A stretch of 53,052 nucleotides of DNA from CAYOXX01 sp964408025 (GTDB lineage: Bacteria; Acidobacteriota; DATKUA01), in assembly GCA_964408025.1 (NCBI GenBank), contig CAYOXX010000010.1:1-53052 (forward strand). The letters are read 5' to 3'. A model generated the notes under the pieces. The model did not search any database and was not told the origin of the DNA. It was given only the letters and a program-made list of their open reading frames with translations. Positions 52,551 through 53,052 of the stretch are shown in pieces. Numbering within the stretch: position 1 is the first letter of the stretch; each line of letters opens with the position of its first letter. The position numbers were made by a program, and so were the translations under genes.

Positions 52551-53052
52551 ATGCACCTGAACACCTTGCTGAAGATGGCCCTGGATCGCACGGCCTCGGA
52601 CATCCACCTCAAGGCCGGCTCGCACCCCTGGCTGCGGGTGGACGGCCAGCTGCTGCCGATCACGGAGGTGAAGCGGCTGACCGGCGAGGACACGGCTAAG
52701 ATCGCCTTCTCGATCATGAACGAGCCGCAGAAGGAGCACTTCCAGGCCAACAGGGACCTGGATTTCAGCTACGCGGTCACCGGGCTCGGGCGCTTCCGAG
52801 TCAACGCCTTCTACCAGCGGGGCACAATTGGGCTGGTGCTGCGGACCATCTCTTTCGACATCGTCTCCATACCCCAGCTCAACCTGCCGAAGATCATCGA
52901 GACGATCGCCTTGCAGCCGCGCGGCCTGATCCTGGTGACCGGCACCACCGGCTGCGGCAAGAGCACCACGCTGGCGGCGATGATCGACCACGTCAACGCC
53001 CACCGCGTCCAGCACATCATCACCATCGAGGAACCGATCGAGTTCGTCCACC
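52551..53052 (+). CDS. pilT: PilT, type IV pilus retraction ATPase (3' truncated by window)
   Basis: The first 167 codons are present. PilT is a hexameric cytoplasmic ATPase that disassembles the pilus for twitching and DNA uptake. N-terminal domain with LLKMALDRTASDIHLKAG and PWLRVDGQLLPI; Walker A GTTGCGKST at 131-139; then the Asp box part HIITIEEPIEFVH at the edge. The start of the N-terminus is typical for PilT rather than PilB, but PilU is hard to exclude from this part. AGGAGCGG precedes the ATG. Confidence 0.9.
   Translation, partial: MHLNTLLKMALDRTASDIHLKAGSHPWLRVDGQLLPITEVKRLTGEDTAKIAFSIMNEPQKEHFQANRDLDFSYAVTGLGRFRVNAFYQRGTIGLVLRTISFDIVSIPQLNLPKIIETIALQPRGLILVTGTTGCGKSTTLAAMIDHVNAHRVQHIITIEEPIEFVH

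Overview
The window is a GC-rich bacterial chromosome segment from a Gram-negative, flagellated organism. The FlgH L-ring lipoprotein and FlgI P-ring protein require an outer membrane and a peptidoglycan layer. Two sigma-54 response regulators, an NtrYX-type pair, FliW/CsrA control of flagellin, a type IV pilus retraction ATPase and an MqsRA-SecB-like locus together resemble Desulfobacterota (the old Deltaproteobacteria) or a neighbouring phylum. The exact lineage cannot be settled by reading. A run of ten N at 43711-43720 marks a scaffold join, so this is probably a draft or metagenome assembly.

Layout. 1-2972 (+): the end of recA, an NhaC-type antiporter and a membrane-anchored TPR protein. 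3173-5543 (-): two tiny paralogous genes of unknown function, then an HgdC/BadF-type activase with an unrecognised upstream partner. 5672-16223 (-): a late-flagellar operon flgF-flgG-flgA-flgH-flgI-flgJ-flgM-(small charged protein)-flgN-flgK-flgL-fliW-csrA, with a sigma-54-like site before flgF and a sigma-28-like site before flgM. 16566-25950 (+): a very large thioester alpha-2-macroglobulin, the 3' stub of a lost gene, and three secreted paralogues with a glutaminase-fold-like N-terminal domain and a C-terminal CARDB domain. 25947-28304 (-): Lon. 28526-36103 (+): sensor kinase, sigma-54 regulator, membrane-anchored pseudokinase, threonine synthase, endonuclease V, IspD and IspF. 36104-37800: an AT-rich island. 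38053-39742 (+): enolase and an FtsB-like protein. 39781-51075 (-): a tightly packed series ntrY, ntrX, FG-GAP/ASPIC protein, RqcH, a second propeller-like protein, a hypothetical, UbiX, UbiE and a small membrane protein. 51470-53052 (+): ilvE and the start of pilT.

The most interesting locus is the AT-rich island. Its three minus-strand genes read as an MqsR-like toxin, an MqsA-like antitoxin (two CxxC pairs, HTH) with a C-terminal extension of about 85 residues ending in -LAA, and a SecB-like chaperone. This is the architecture of a toxin-antitoxin-chaperone (TAC) module, in which the chaperone protects an aggregation- and protease-prone antitoxin. Two inverted repeats just before the toxin are candidate operators. 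Other points worth following are the mosaic CARDB family with a clear tandem-duplication footprint, the pseudokinase beside a sigma-54 two-component pair, the minimal activase pair, and the 91-residue-class twin genes that share an almost identical 3' end.

No tRNA, rRNA, CRISPR array, transposase or integrase was recognised.
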